NCBI RefSeq assembly: GCF_000585495.1
Contig: NZ_CP007264.1
Coordinates: 124,001-188,000 of the forward strand
DNA from: Thermococcus nautili
Lineage (GTDB): Archaea; Methanobacteriota_B; Thermococci; Thermococcales; Thermococcaceae
Reading direction: 5' to 3'
DNA: 64,000 nt
Part shown: positions 26,017 to 35,254 of the stretch, piece after piece
How the letters are laid out: the number at the start of each line of letters is the position of its first letter
Numbering within the stretch: the first letter of the stretch is position 1
Position numbers and translations under genes: made by a program
The notes under the pieces: generated by a model
Told to the model about the DNA's origin: nothing
The model's input: the letters and a program-made list of their open reading frames with translations, nothing else
The model's database searches: none

Positions 26017-26249
26017 CCAACCACCTCCGCGATGAGAAGGCTTCCTGCTATCGTCAGAACCGCGAAGATGGCTGAAACGCCGAGGAGCCAGAGGCCGTTC
26101 ACCTGAACCTCCCCGGTCTTGACCCCAAGGAAGAAAATCATCGCGAGTAGCGCGATGCTCGTGGGCGTTTCCAGGTTCGGTCTTTTTCCGGCCCTCTTTA
26201 GAAGATACCCCAGCAGAAGGCCGAGGATGAGCGGGATGAACACGTTCAT
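26013..26249 (-). CDS. LysO-family exporter, N-terminal part
   Basis: A 78-residue protein with two or three helices (FIPLILGLLLGYLLKRAG, IALLAMIFFLGVKTGE) matching the LysO N-terminus. With the overlapping gene downstream it would make up one exporter as two polypeptides. Confidence 0.65.
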   Translation of the reverse strand: MNVFIPLILGLLLGYLLKRAGKRPNLETPTSIALLAMIFFLGVKTGEVQVNGLWLLGVSAIFAVLTIAGSLLIAEVVG

Positions 26250-26287
26250 GCTTGAGATTTTGCTCTGAAGGTTAATAAAAGTATCGA

Positions 26288-26356
26288 ATGGGCTCGGAGG
26301 GTGTTCACGTCATCATCTGTGAGCCCTCAGTTTGCTTGCTATTCTTCATCGCCCAT
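26288..26356 (-). ncRNA. Candidate box C/D guide sRNA
   Basis: On the minus strand a 69-nt unit is closed by a 6-bp stem ATGGGC/GCCCAT. Inside are GCGATGA (box C with one mismatch), CTGA (perfect D'), ATGATGA (perfect C') and CCGA (box D with one mismatch), with guide-sized intervals of 10-15 nt between them. The order and spacing match archaeal C/D sRNAs that direct 2'-O-methylation. The unit is wholly intergenic. Targets were not identified. Confidence 0.5.
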
Positions 26357-26470
26357 CGGGATTTGAGGGCGGAGTTTTAAAGGTTGTCCCGAAAAATCCT
26401 CGTAAAACCTCCCCTTCCTTTGAGCCAAAGTTTTTATGATGAAAGTCTCAACAGTTCAGCGGTGGTCGTT

Positions 26471-27667
26471 ATGATTCGCGCATCCCAGAGGGCAATGGGA
26501 ATAGTTTACGCGATAAGGGACGTCGTTCTGCCGGCGAGAGAGCTTGAAAAGAAGGGAATAAAGGTCATAAGGCTCAACATAGGCGACCCCGGGAAGTACG
26601 ACTTCCAGCCGCCGGAGCACATGCAGGAGGCTTACTGTCGCGCCATAAAGGAGGGTCACAACTACTACGGGCCGAGCGAGGGCCTTCCGGAGCTGAGGGA
26701 GGCTATTGTTGAGAGGGAGAAGAGGAAGAACGGCGTTGATATCACGCCGGACGATGTTAGGGTTACCACCGCTGTAACCGAGGCTCTCCAGTTCGTCTTC
26801 GGCGGCCTCCTCGACCCCGGGGACAACATACTCGTCCCGAGCCCGAGCTATCCTCCCTACGTCGGCCTCGTCAAGTTCTACGGCGCCGAGCCGAGGGAGT
26901 ACATGACGGTCGAGGAGAACGGATGGCAGCCAGACATAGACGACATGAGGAAGCTGATTGACGAGAGGACAAAAGCGATAGCTGTCATCAACCCCAACAA
27001 CCCGACGGGGGCTCTCTATGAGAAGAAGACCGTCAAGGCGATACTCGATTTGGCAGGCGAGTACGACCTGCCGGTTATAAGCGACGAGATTTATGATTTG
27101 ATGACCTACGAGGGGAAGCACGTTTCTCCCGGCTCGCTCACGAAGGACGTTCCGGTCATAGTCATGAACGGCCTCTCGAAGGTCTACTTCGCCACCGGCT
27201 GGCGCCTCGGCTACCTCTACTACGTTGACCCCGAGGGCAAGCTCGAAGAAGTGAGAGAGGCGATAGACAAGCTCGCGCGCATAAGGGTCTGTCCCAACAC
27301 CCCGGCCCAGCTCGCGGCAATAGCCGGCATGCGCGGCCCGATGGACTACCTTGAGGAGTACATGAAGAAGCTCCGCGAGAGGAGGGACTACGTTTACAAG
27401 AGGATACAGGAGATTCCAGGCGTCAGCGCGGTCAAGCCGCAGGGGGCGTTCTACATCTTCCCGAAGATTGAGGAGAGAAAGTGGAAGAGCGACTTCGACT
27501 TCGTCATGGACGTCCTCCACGAGGCCCACGTGCTCTTCGTCCACGGCTCCGGCTTCGGAAAGGCCGGCGACTGGCACTTCAGAATCGTCTTCCTCCCGCC
27601 GGTCGATGTGCTTGAAGAGGCCATGGACAGGTTTGAGGAGTTCATGAGAAAGAGGCTCGGGGCGTGA
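26471..27667 (+). CDS. Alanine aminotransferase
   Basis: A 398-residue class I PLP-dependent aminotransferase that closely resembles the characterised P. furiosus alanine aminotransferase (start MIRASQRAMGIVYAIRDVVL, then LNIGDPGKYDFQPPEHM). Motifs are NPNNPTGALY, SDEIYDLMTYEG and SKVYFATGWRLGY, with the PLP lysine Lys237. Alanine formation is an electron and nitrogen sink in fermenting Thermococcales. ATG 26471 follows GGTGGTCGTT; an upstream in-frame start adds 29 residues without family support. Confidence 0.88.
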   Translation: MIRASQRAMGIVYAIRDVVLPARELEKKGIKVIRLNIGDPGKYDFQPPEHMQEAYCRAIKEGHNYYGPSEGLPELREAIVEREKRKNGVDITPDDVRVTTAVTEALQFVFGGLLDPGDNILVPSPSYPPYVGLVKFYGAEPREYMTVEENGWQPDIDDMRKLIDERTKAIAVINPNNPTGALYEKKTVKAILDLAGEYDLPVISDEIYDLMTYEGKHVSPGSLTKDVPVIVMNGLSKVYFATGWRLGYLYYVDPEGKLEEVREAIDKLARIRVCPNTPAQLAAIAGMRGPMDYLEEYMKKLRERRDYVYKRIQEIPGVSAVKPQGAFYIFPKIEERKWKSDFDFVMDVLHEAHVLFVHGSGFGKAGDWHFRIVFLPPVDVLEEAMDRFEEFMRKRLGA

Positions 27668-27678
27668 GGCCCCTCTTT

Positions 27679-27882
27679 TTACCCCCCAGAAACGACCGGA
27701 ATTACCTCCACGGCAACGCCGTCCTCGACTTTTTCATCCTCGAGGACAACCCTTCCGTCAATCCTCGCTATCGCGCTCTCTGTGTTGAACCCGACCTCCC
27801 TGAGGATGTCCGCTACCGTTATGCCCTTCCTCCACTCGACTTCCTTCTCGATTCCCCTTCCGAGGACCCTGACCTTAATCAT
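27679..27882 (-). CDS. ThiS/MoaD-like ubiquitin-fold sulfur carrier
   Basis: A 67-residue beta-grasp protein ending in the diagnostic ...PVVSGG, the Gly-Gly that is adenylated and thiocarboxylated in ThiS, MoaD and SAMP proteins. It could donate sulfur for thiamine, molybdopterin/tungstopterin or tRNA, or act as a protein modifier. The start ATG 27882 is 10 bp downstream of the HprK-like gene, so the two are probably co-transcribed. Confidence 0.72.
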   Translation of the reverse strand: MIKVRVLGRGIEKEVEWRKGITVADILREVGFNTESAIARIDGRVVLEDEKVEDGVAVEVIPVVSGG

Positions 27883-27892
27883 CGCCACCACC

Positions 27893-28810
27893 TCACGTGA
27901 AGAGAACCGTCCTCTTAAAAACGTCCCTGTGGTTCCCGAAGGCCTCGAACATCTTCCCCGAATAGTTCTCAACGGCGGAGTCGAGCAGTTTGTTGAGGTT
28001 GTAGTTTATCTCCTCGCCCATCGGCATGTAGAGCGGTGCGGGTTCGTAGTAGTCCATCCCCTTGAGGAGCGACGTCGAGAAGTACCAGAGGGTCTTCTTA
28101 ATCTTCCGCCCCCTGACCGGCGAGAAGCTGGCCTCGCCCCCACCAAAGGCCGCGTGGAGGACTACAATCTTCTCGACCTCGACGCCCTTCTTGAGAAGCC
28201 TTCTCCGCTCTGTGCTCTCCAGGTCAACTATTCTGTAACCGCTCCTCGTGGTTTCATCGTAGTCTATCGAGACGCCGTAGACGTCCTCAATCCTCGGGTC
28301 GTAGACGAGAACCTCGGTTCCTCCGATGACGTAGAGCTTCCCCTCGCGGACGTCAACGACCGTGTTTTCGGTGCTGAGAACGTCTAATCCCTCAGAGACG
28401 GCTATGGCTGACATAGTGCTCTTGCCCGTGTGGGGGTAGCCGACGAAGAGAACCGCCCTCCCCTCTGGGTTGACGACGCTCACCGAGTCTGTTATGAAAA
28501 TCCTGCCCTTCCGCGCGCCGGCCCTTGCCGTCGCCTGGAGGAGGAAGAAAACCGGTGCCTCGTTCTTGTAGGCGGAAGGAACGGCGGACTCAAGCTTGTA
28601 ACGGTCCTTTCCGTTGACGTCGTACATCGAGCTGAAGACCCTGAAGGACTCGCCCTTGAAGCGCTCTATCAGAATGTCGGGCTTTATCTCTGCCCTTAGA
28701 ACGTCCGGCAGGTAGCGCCGAGCGAAAAGCGTTCTAAAGCCGTCAACGAAGCCGTCGTTGAGCTCCCCGCTGAAGAGAACACCGACACCTCCGACGCTCA
28801 GCATCGTCAT
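27893..28810 (-). CDS. HprK-related P-loop protein of unknown function
   Basis: A 305-residue protein with Walker A GYPHTGKST at residues 124-132 in the context of HPr kinase/phosphorylase-like domains (VSVVNPEGRAVLFVGYPHTG, then VLSTENTVVDVREGKLYVIGG). No PTS or HPr is known in this lineage, so the substrate must differ. The start is uncertain: ATG 28810, ATG 28804 or a nearby TTG after AAGGG. It is in an operon with a ThiS-like protein and divergent from topA. Confidence 0.55.
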   Translation of the reverse strand: MTMLSVGGVGVLFSGELNDGFVDGFRTLFARRYLPDVLRAEIKPDILIERFKGESFRVFSSMYDVNGKDRYKLESAVPSAYKNEAPVFFLLQATARAGARKGRIFITDSVSVVNPEGRAVLFVGYPHTGKSTMSAIAVSEGLDVLSTENTVVDVREGKLYVIGGTEVLVYDPRIEDVYGVSIDYDETTRSGYRIVDLESTERRRLLKKGVEVEKIVVLHAAFGGGEASFSPVRGRKIKKTLWYFSTSLLKGMDYYEPAPLYMPMGEEINYNLNKLLDSAVENYSGKMFEAFGNHRDVFKRTVLFT

Positions 28811-28889
28811 CAACGACCCTTCTGTTAGCGGGTTATAAACCCTTCGTCGGAGGTTTTTTATAGAGGGTCGCCAATCGAAGACGAGGCCT

Positions 28890-31049
28890 ATGGTCACGCT
28901 CATCATAGCCGAGAAGCCCAACGTCGCGAGAAAGATAGCCTACGCCTTGGCCGAGGGAAAGCCCGTCCGGAAGACGATAGGGAAGGTGAGCTACTACGAG
29001 TTCACCCGCGACGGCAAGAAGGTGATAGTCGCTCCAGCTGTTGGCCATCTCTTCTCTCTCGCTCCGAAGACCAAAACCTACGGTTACCCCGTCTTTGACA
29101 TCGAATGGGTACCTGTCTACGTCGCCGAGAAGGGCAAGAACTACGCGAAAGACTACATCAAGGCCCTCGCGACCCTCGCGAAGCAGGCGGATGAGTTCAT
29201 AGTTGCCTGCGACTACGACACCGAGGGTGAGGTTATCGGTTATACTGCTCTGAAATACGCCTGCGGTGTTGACCCCTCCAAGGCCAAGCGCATGAAGTTC
29301 TCGGCGTTGACGAAGAAGGACCTTCTCAAAGCCTGGTACAACCTTGAGCCGACGATAAACTTCGGAATGGCAGATGCGGGAATAGCGCGCCACGTCCTCG
29401 ACTGGTACTGGGGCGTGAACCTCTCGAGGGCCTTAACCTCGGCCATAAAGCGCGCCAGCGGGAAGTGGCAGGTTTTGAGCACCGGTCGCGTTCAGGGGCC
29501 TACGCTCAAGTTTCTGGTGGAGCGGGAAAAGGAAATCCAGAACTTCAAGCCGAAACCGTACTGGGTCATCAAGATGATTCTTGAAAAAGAGGGCAAGCAG
29601 TACACGGCGACCTACGAGAAGGACAAGATATGGGACGAGGAGGAGGCGAAGAGAATCGTCCAGGAGGCCAAGAAGGGGCCGGCCTTCGTTGAGAAAGTTG
29701 AAGTGAAACAGCAGAAGAGGAACCCACCGGTGCCCTTTGACCTCGGAACTCTCCAGAGGGAAGCTTATTCTGCCTTCGGCTACAGCCCGAAGAAGACCCT
29801 GGAGATTGCACAGCGTTTGTATGAGCGGGGGCTCTCGAGCTATCCGAGAACAAGCTCGCAGAAGCTCCCTAAGAACCTCAACTTCCGCTCGATACTCCAG
29901 AACCTCGCGAAGTTGCCGGAGTACAAGCCCTTCGCCCACGAGCTTCTGGGCAAAGGCAACCTTAAGCCAGTTGAAGGCAAGAAGGAAGACCCCGCCCACC
30001 CGGCAATCTACCCCACCGGCGAGCTTCCAAAGCCCGGCGAGCTGACCAAGGATGAGAAGAACATCTACGACCTCGTCGTGAGGCGCTTCTTAGCTCTCTT
30101 CATGGAGCCGGCGGTGAGGGAGAGCGTGAAGGTAATCATAAACTCCAACGGCCACCGCTTCGTCCTGAGCGGTGCGAGAACCCTCAAGGAGGGCTGGCTG
30201 AAGGTTTACGGGAAATACGTCAAGTTCGACGAGATTATTTTGCCCCAGTTCAGGGAAGGCGAGCCTGTCAAGGTCGTCCAGATTAAGCGCGAGAAGAAGA
30301 AAACCAAGCCTCCAGCGAGGTATTCTCCAGCGGCCGTAATCAAGAAGATGGAGGATTTGGGCATCGGAACGAAGGCGACGCGCGCGCAAATCCTTGAAAC
30401 GCTTTATAACAGGGGCTACATCGAGGGCAAGAAGAAGATAAAGGTTACACCGCTGGGAATGCGCGTCGTTGAGGCCCTTGAGAAGAACGTCCCAGACATA
30501 GTCAGCGTTGAACTCACGAGGGCCTTCGAGGAGAAGATGGAGGAGATAATGGCCGGGAAGGCAAAGAGAGACGAGGTAATAGAGGAGAGCAAAGAACAGC
30601 TGATTAAAATCCTGAAAGTCTTCAAGGAGAAGGAGCTCGACATCGGCAGGATGCTCCTTGAGACAACCGGAACGGGCGTTACGACCTCGAAGGATTCAGT
30701 CAGAGTGGAGAAATCGAAGTCCCAGTCCGGGGCTTCTGGAGCTTCCGCGAAATCCGGGACGGAAGAGCCGAAGAAGACCAAGTCCCCTGAGAGGCAGAGG
30801 CTCGTCCTCGGAAAGTGCCCCAAGTGCGGTGGCGACTTGGTTCTCAAGTACAACAGGAAAACCGGCAAGCGCTTCGTTGGCTGCTCCAACTGGCCGAAGT
30901 GCAACGTCACATATCCAATCCTCCAGCGCGGTGAGGTGATTCCCACCGGCAAGACCTGTTGCAACGGCGCTCCAGTGGTGAAGATTCGTGAGAAGGGCAG
31001 GGAGTACGAGATTTGCCTCGACATGAACTGCAAGGACTGGAAGCGATAG
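28890..31049 (+). CDS. topA: DNA topoisomerase I (type IA)
   Basis: A 719-residue type IA topoisomerase that relaxes negative supercoils through a 5'-phosphotyrosine intermediate. The N-terminal TOPRIM domain has [10 protein letters not shown] and [11 protein letters not shown]; the catalytic Tyr318 lies in SSYPRTS; the C-terminus has CPKC...CSNWPKC and further Cys-bearing zinc ribbons. TTTTTTATAG at about 28855 implies a short leader, and no clear ribosome binding site precedes the ATG. Confidence 0.93.
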   Translation: MVTLIIAEKPNVARKIAYALAEGKPVRKTIGKVSYYEFTRDGKKVIVAPAVGHLFSLAPKTKTYGYPVFDIEWVPVYVAEKGKNYAKDYIKALATLAKQADEFIVACDYDTEGEVIGYTALKYACGVDPSKAKRMKFSALTKKDLLKAWYNLEPTINFGMADAGIARHVLDWYWGVNLSRALTSAIKRASGKWQVLSTGRVQGPTLKFLVEREKEIQNFKPKPYWVIKMILEKEGKQYTATYEKDKIWDEEEAKRIVQEAKKGPAFVEKVEVKQQKRNPPVPFDLGTLQREAYSAFGYSPKKTLEIAQRLYERGLSSYPRTSSQKLPKNLNFRSILQNLAKLPEYKPFAHELLGKGNLKPVEGKKEDPAHPAIYPTGELPKPGELTKDEKNIYDLVVRRFLALFMEPAVRESVKVIINSNGHRFVLSGARTLKEGWLKVYGKYVKFDEIILPQFREGEPVKVVQIKREKKKTKPPARYSPAAVIKKMEDLGIGTKATRAQILETLYNRGYIEGKKKIKVTPLGMRVVEALEKNVPDIVSVELTRAFEEKMEEIMAGKAKRDEVIEESKEQLIKILKVFKEKELDIGRMLLETTGTGVTTSKDSVRVEKSKSQSGASGASAKSGTEEPKKTKSPERQRLVLGKCPKCGGDLVLKYNRKTGKRFVGCSNWPKCNVTYPILQRGEVIPTGKTCCNGAPVVKIREKGREYEICLDMNCKDWKR

Positions 31050-31079
31050 CCTTATCTTTACTTATGCGGAATCCCCATC

Positions 31080-31880
31080 ATGGACGAGTGGGAGAGAACT
31101 GCAAAGGTTCTGCTGGCCAACGCCCGCGAGTTCCTTGAAAGGCTCCGCGACGAGGTCAGGCTGAACGAGGTAACGGTGGCGAGCCTCCTCGACGTCCAGT
31201 CAACCTTCGTCCTTGGCCTGGCGGACGCGAGCCTTTACGCCTTCTCTATCGGGCGAGATGAAGTCGTAGAGAGCTCTTACAGGCTATTCCTGGAGGGGTT
31301 GGAGGTTCTCAAGGCGGGTCACCTCTTCATAAGCGAACCGGAGCTCGACCTGTGGCTTTCTCCCCTCAGGGAGATGAACCCGGAGAGGGGTTTTTCCCTC
31401 GACAGGCGCTTTTCCCTCCTCGGGGAGCCGAAGCCGACGATGGTCTGGGCCAATCGCGTGGTTCAGCTCAGGAACGCCCTCCACGGAAAACCCGTTAGGG
31501 ACCCTCTCAGGAGCATCGGCTACGGGATAGGCGAGGGCGATAGGCGCTTTCCGGTTCTGTTGAAGGCAGTCAGAAGGCTTTACACGCTTTACCCTGCTCC
31601 AATAGATGAGACCGCGAGGCTTTTGGCCCTCGAGCTCGGGTTGGGGCTCGATGAGAAACCGCTGGAATGCTCCAACGGAACCTGCGAAGAGATAACGGAA
31701 CTGCCGGACGTTTCGGCCTTTAGAAAAACGGTTTCCGGGGATGTTGAGCTCTACTACCTCATCGAGAACTCCAAAGATATTAGCTCGCCATGGGGAAGCC
31801 TTAGCGTTGGGAAGGCGAGGGAGATAGTGGTCTTCTCAAGGAAGAAGGGAAAAGGGTTCAGGTTCAGAGGAGCTCCTTGA
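31080..31880 (+). CDS. Conserved-looking hypothetical helical protein
   Basis: A 266-residue soluble protein not recognised. It is mainly helical at the N-terminus ([23 protein letters not shown]), has a middle region with charged and aromatic residues ([23 protein letters not shown]), and a Cys pair in [11 protein letters not shown]. No signal peptide or catalytic motif is evident. It begins 30 bp after topA and overlaps the converging reductase gene by 17 bp. Codon use is host-like. Confidence 0.6.
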   Translation: MDEWERTAKVLLANAREFLERLRDEVRLNEVTVASLLDVQSTFVLGLADASLYAFSIGRDEVVESSYRLFLEGLEVLKAGHLFISEPELDLWLSPLREMNPERGFSLDRRFSLLGEPKPTMVWANRVVQLRNALHGKPVRDPLRSIGYGIGEGDRRFPVLLKAVRRLYTLYPAPIDETARLLALELGLGLDEKPLECSNGTCEEITELPDVSAFRKTVSGDVELYYLIENSKDISSPWGSLSVGKAREIVVFSRKKGKGFRFRGAP

Positions 31881-33051
31881 GGAGCTTTATCCTCCTCGGG
31901 CTCAGGAGAACCTTCGGGTGCTTGAGGAGGGCCTTTATGACCTCTCCGTAGTCTCCACCTGCTATCTTCTCCGCGTCGGCGCCGCTGAGAATCTGTATGA
32001 AGAGGTCGAGGTCTTCATCAGTGAGCTTCTCGGTAACGCGCCTGACCTTCAGAACTCTTTCGAGCCTCTTTCCGTCGGTCTCCCACCACTCCTTGGTGTA
32101 GTTCTGGAGTAGCGAGAGGTTCTCCTCTTCCAGAGCTTTGACAATCCACTTGCTCGCTATCGTTCCGGCTTCCATCGCTTCCGCCATTCCGCCGCCGTGC
32201 ATCGGGTTGACCTGCCTCGCGGCGTCGCCGACGACGAGGACGTTGTCCTTCACGAGCTCCTTGACGAAGCCTCCAACTGGAACGACACCGACGTTCACCT
32301 CGAGGAGCTTCTTAGCTGGGATATTGTTCTCCTTCAGCCACTTGTCGAGATAGTACTTGGCAGTCTTTGGATTGTCCGAGTTGATTCCTATTCCCACGTT
32401 GGCTCTGTCCTCGTCCTTCGGGAAGACCCAGACGTAACCTCTCGGGGCTATCTCGTTGCCGAACCAGAGGTGTATGAGGTCGGGGTCGAAGCCCTCGATG
32501 AGCATCTCGTACTCGTAGCTCGAATCGAACTCGTGTGGCGGAGCGTAGGTGTTTATACCGGCCTTCCTCGCTATCGTGCTCTCGACGCCATCAGCCGCGA
32601 CGATAACGTCGGCGTAAATCTCAATCGGCTCGTCCTCGTGCTTGGCCTTGATTCCAACGACCTTTCCGTCCTTCCTTATGACGTCCAAAGCTTCAGTCCT
32701 CGCGAGAACGTCTGCTCCAGCTTTAGCGGCGTAGTAGGCGAGCATCTTGTCGAAGACCTTCCTCTCGAGGATAACACCGCTGACGTCCTTATAGCGGAGT
32801 TCGAGCTCGTAACCGCTCGGGGAGTAGAGTTTCGCCCCGTAAATCTCGCGGTTGATGAAGCGCTTGTCGTAGGGGATGTCGTACTTCTCGAAGACCTTTA
32901 TGCTTATGCCCTCGGCGCACTGCTTTGGAGTTCCGATGGCCCACTTCTTGTCAATCATGAGAACGGAGTAGCCGGCCTTTGCGACGTTTCTCGCCACTAT
33001 GGGCCCTGCTATTCCTGCCCCAACGACGACGACGTCGTACTTCCAGCTCAT
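31864..33051 (-). CDS. Geranylgeranyl reductase (archaeal lipid saturation)
   Basis: A 395-residue FAD-dependent reductase that saturates the isoprenoid chains of archaeal lipids. The N-terminal Rossmann motif is [15 protein letters not shown], followed by [23 protein letters not shown] and the flavin motif [19 protein letters not shown] 33051 follows GGTGAAAGC and overlaps the ferredoxin stop by 4 bp. It is third in the surR-ferredoxin-reductase operon, and the ferredoxin may be its electron donor. Confidence 0.88.
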   Translation of the reverse strand: MSWKYDVVVVGAGIAGPIVARNVAKAGYSVLMIDKKWAIGTPKQCAEGISIKVFEKYDIPYDKRFINREIYGAKLYSPSGYELELRYKDVSGVILERKVFDKMLAYYAAKAGADVLARTEALDVIRKDGKVVGIKAKHEDEPIEIYADVIVAADGVESTIARKAGINTYAPPHEFDSSYEYEMLIEGFDPDLIHLWFGNEIAPRGYVWVFPKDEDRANVGIGINSDNPKTAKYYLDKWLKENNIPAKKLLEVNVGVVPVGGFVKELVKDNVLVVGDAARQVNPMHGGGMAEAMEAGTIASKWIVKALEEENLSLLQNYTKEWWETDGKRLERVLKVRRVTEKLTDEDLDLFIQILSGADAEKIAGGDYGEVIKALLKHPKVLLSPRRIKLLKELL

Positions 33052-33251
33052 GCTTTCACCTCCAGGGGCTCGGCGCTCAGAGCTCCAACCGGGCAGGCGT
33101 TGATGCATATCTTACAGCTTATGCACTTGTCCTGCAGAAACTCCCAGCCGCTTGAGTGCACCTCTATAGCCAAAGTCGGGCAGACTCCGGCACAGCCACC
33201 GCAGAGGTAACAGCGGTCTTCGTTAACGACGATTTTAATCTTCTCCGGCAT
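33048..33251 (-). CDS. 2[4Fe-4S] ferredoxin-like protein
   Basis: A 67-residue protein with two cluster motifs, [12 protein letters not shown] and [12 protein letters not shown]. It would carry electrons in the cytoplasm. ATG 33251 has GGTGAAGACG upstream and lies inside the end of surR; the gene overlaps both neighbours, so translation is coupled. Position suggests it serves the adjacent reductase. Confidence 0.88.
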   Translation of the reverse strand: MPEKIKIVVNEDRCYLCGGCAGVCPTLAIEVHSSGWEFLQDKCISCKICINACPVGALSAEPLEVKA

Positions 33252-33930
33252 CGTCTTCACCGCCGAGCTTTGCCTTTAACCTCTCGTCATCTATCGTTAT
33301 AACGCCGTCTTTTATTCTTAACGGAACGAACCTGTCCAGCTCGCTTGCCTTCTGGAGCACCTCCCTCTCCTTGAGGTTGAGCCTGTCGCTGAGCTCGTCA
33401 ACGGTGGCCGAGCCGTTGAGGAGAACGTAGTGGAGGATTGCCAGCTGGGTCATGTCGCCGATTTCCTTTAGGTAGGTCTCCTTAATCATCGCCATGAGTC
33501 TGTCTCTACGGCCCTCTATCGCCTGAAGCTCCTTGAGGACTTCCTCAAGCTTTCTGGTTAAAGTTCTGAAGGTTAGAATCATCTCATCTAGGTTTTTGGG
33601 CTCTTCTGGAAGCTCTATCGAGACCTCCGGCTCCTCGCTCAGGTCAAGACCGCGGTACCAGAAGATGTTGGGGGTTATCGTGACGACGTAGGTTTTGGCG
33701 ATGTTTATGTCGTAGTACTTCCTCGCGGGGCCGATGAAGGGACCCTCACGCTCGTAGGATTTGAGTATCCCCTCGCGCTCCATTATTTTAAGGTGCTTTG
33801 CCACGGCCGTTGAGGAGACGCTAACCTTACTGCTCAGAAAACTGAAGTAGCACTCGGTGCAGGTGAGGTGGCTGAGCAAATCGCGCCTCACCTTGTTCCC
33901 GAGGATGTAGAAAATGTCGGGTTCATTCAT
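33235..33930 (-). CDS. surR: Sulfur-responsive transcriptional regulator SurR
   Basis: A 231-residue ArsR-type winged-helix regulator matching P. furiosus SurR: NEPDIFYILGNKVRRDLLSH, the redox-switch CTEC, SSTAVAKHLKIMEREG, and the second helical domain IGDMTQLAILHYVLLNG. In P. furiosus the CxxC oxidises in response to sulfur and releases DNA, switching hydrogenase to sulfur-reduction genes. ATG 33930 lies near TATA 33964-33971. It is divergent from pdo, which is thought to act on the SurR switch. Confidence 0.93.
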   Translation of the reverse strand: MNEPDIFYILGNKVRRDLLSHLTCTECYFSFLSSKVSVSSTAVAKHLKIMEREGILKSYEREGPFIGPARKYYDINIAKTYVVTITPNIFWYRGLDLSEEPEVSIELPEEPKNLDEMILTFRTLTRKLEEVLKELQAIEGRRDRLMAMIKETYLKEIGDMTQLAILHYVLLNGSATVDELSDRLNLKEREVLQKASELDRFVPLRIKDGVITIDDERLKAKLGGEDDAGED

Positions 33931-33963
33931 GGCCCACACCCACCCAAACCTGTGACGTAAAGC

Positions 33964-33997
33964 TTATATATTGGACATTAAACTTAAGGTTGCAAAC
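33964..33997. promoter_or_regulatory. surR promoter and extended SurR operator
   Basis: The surR TATA box (33964-33971, minus strand) is followed about 10 bp upstream by AACttaagGTTgcaAAC at 33981-33997, which on the minus strand is exactly GTTn3AACn5GTT. This agrees with known autoregulation of the surR/pdo region in P. furiosus. The pdo TATA (ATTATAAAC) lies at about 34034-34042. Confidence 0.75.
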
Positions 33998-34063
33998 CAG
34001 GGGATTTTCACCCGGAGAAAATGGTTCGCGAGGATTATAAACCTTTAGATGGAGGTGTGATGA

Positions 34064-34744
34064 ATGGGACTGATTAGCGATGCCGACAAGAAGGTAATAA
34101 AGGAGGAGTTCTTCTCCAAGCTCACCGAGCCGGTTAAGCTCATGGTCTTCATCGGAAAGGACCACTGCCAGTACTGCGACCAGCTCAAGCAGCTCGTTCA
34201 GGAGCTTGCCGAGCTGAGCGACAAGCTGAGCTACGAGGTCATAGACTTCGACACCGAGGAGGGCAAGAAGAAGGCCGAGGAGTACAGGATTGACCGCGCT
34301 CCTGCCGTCAGCATAACCAGAAACGGCCAGGACGTCGGCGTCAGGTTCTTCGGCCTTCCGGCCGGCCACGAGTTCGGCGCCTTCCTCGAGGACATCGTTG
34401 ACGTCAGCAACATGACCACCGATTTGATGCCCGAGAGCAAGGAAGCCCTTGCGAAGATTGACAGGGACGTCAGGATACTCGTCTTTGTAACGCCAACCTG
34501 CCCCTACTGCCCGCTCGCGGTTAGGATGGCCCACAAGTTCGCCATCGAGAACACCAACGCCGGCAAGGGTAAGATACTCGGCGACATGGTCGAGGCTATC
34601 GAGTATCCAGAGTGGGCCGACCAGTACAGCGTCATGGCCGTTCCGAAGATAGTCATCCAGGTCGACGGCGAGGACAAGGTCCAGTTCGAGGGTGCCTACC
34701 CGGAGAAGATGTTCATGGAGAAGCTCCTCGCGGCTCTGGAGTGA
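34064..34744 (+). CDS. pdo: Protein disulfide oxidoreductase
   Basis: A 226-residue protein of two thioredoxin folds, each with an active site: CQYC at residues 35-38 and CPYC near 146-149, with cis-Pro regions DRAPAVSI and VMAVPKIV. In Thermococcales it works with thioredoxin reductase in cytoplasmic disulfide exchange and is implicated in resetting SurR. GGAGGTGTGATGA precedes the ATG. Divergent from surR. Confidence 0.94.
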   Translation: MGLISDADKKVIKEEFFSKLTEPVKLMVFIGKDHCQYCDQLKQLVQELAELSDKLSYEVIDFDTEEGKKKAEEYRIDRAPAVSITRNGQDVGVRFFGLPAGHEFGAFLEDIVDVSNMTTDLMPESKEALAKIDRDVRILVFVTPTCPYCPLAVRMAHKFAIENTNAGKGKILGDMVEAIEYPEWADQYSVMAVPKIVIQVDGEDKVQFEGAYPEKMFMEKLLAALE

Positions 34745-34915
34745 GCCTTTCTCTTTTATCCTTCCGCCTGCGACCATGGTTTAAAAGGGTTTTTCAAACC
34801 AGTCTGCGTTAAATGAACAATCCAATACATCAACGAACCGAAACGGGCTGAAAAACGGTTCTTAAACTTTACGCAACCGATATAAAGCCTCTCCACCGAG
34901 ATACCACTCGAAAAG

Positions 34916-34923
34916 CTTATATA
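34916..34923 (+). promoter_or_regulatory. Promoter of the RNA polymerase operon
   Basis: CGAAAAG-CTTATATA is an excellent BRE/TATA pair 65 bp upstream of the rpoH start, giving a leader of about 40 nt. A second TATA-like GATATAAAG sits near 34879-34887. The remainder of 34745-34987 shows only a T-rich tract after pdo and an imperfect inverted repeat (TGGTTT...AAACCA). Confidence 0.6.
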
Positions 34924-34987
34924 CCGGAACCCGCAGGTGGGGGTAGTGATATCGTTCTAATAAAAAACGTTAAGGGGGCAATTCTCG

Positions 34988-35236
34988 GTGGCGGCGAAAA
35001 AGGAGTTTGATATATTCACTCACGTGCTGGTTCCCGAGCACAGAATCCTCAGCGAGGAGGAGAAGGAGGAGCTCCTCAAGAAGTACAGGATTAGGATTTC
35101 CCAGCTTCCGCAGATTAAGGCTTCTGACCCTGCTGTCGTTGCCCTTGGAGCCAAGCCCGGCGATGTCATCGAGATAAAGAGGAAGAGCCCCACGGCGGGT
35201 TACTACTACTATTACCGCCTCGTCGTGGAGGACTGA
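34988..35236 (+). CDS. rpoH: RNA polymerase subunit H
   Basis: An 82-residue Rpb5-like subunit, [20 protein letters not shown] and [20 protein letters not shown], of the archaeal polymerase jaw. It starts at GTG 34988. First gene of the long rpoH-rpoB-rpoA1-rpoA2-rpl30e-nusA-rps12-rps7 transcript. Confidence 0.95.
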   Translation: MAAKKEFDIFTHVLVPEHRILSEEEKEELLKKYRIRISQLPQIKASDPAVVALGAKPGDVIEIKRKSPTAGYYYYYRLVVED

Positions 35237-35254
35237 TTTTAGGGGTGAGAGTTT

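Noticed and set aside
28832-28840. GTTataAAC, a SurR-like element upstream of the HprK-like gene
   Set aside because: Only the short form is present with no third GTT at the right spacing, and the sequence is simply a TATA box (TTATAAAC).
34779-34804. Imperfect inverted repeat TGGTTT...AAACCA after pdo
   Set aside because: Short arms and AT-rich; archaeal termination does not need it and no regulator site could be matched.
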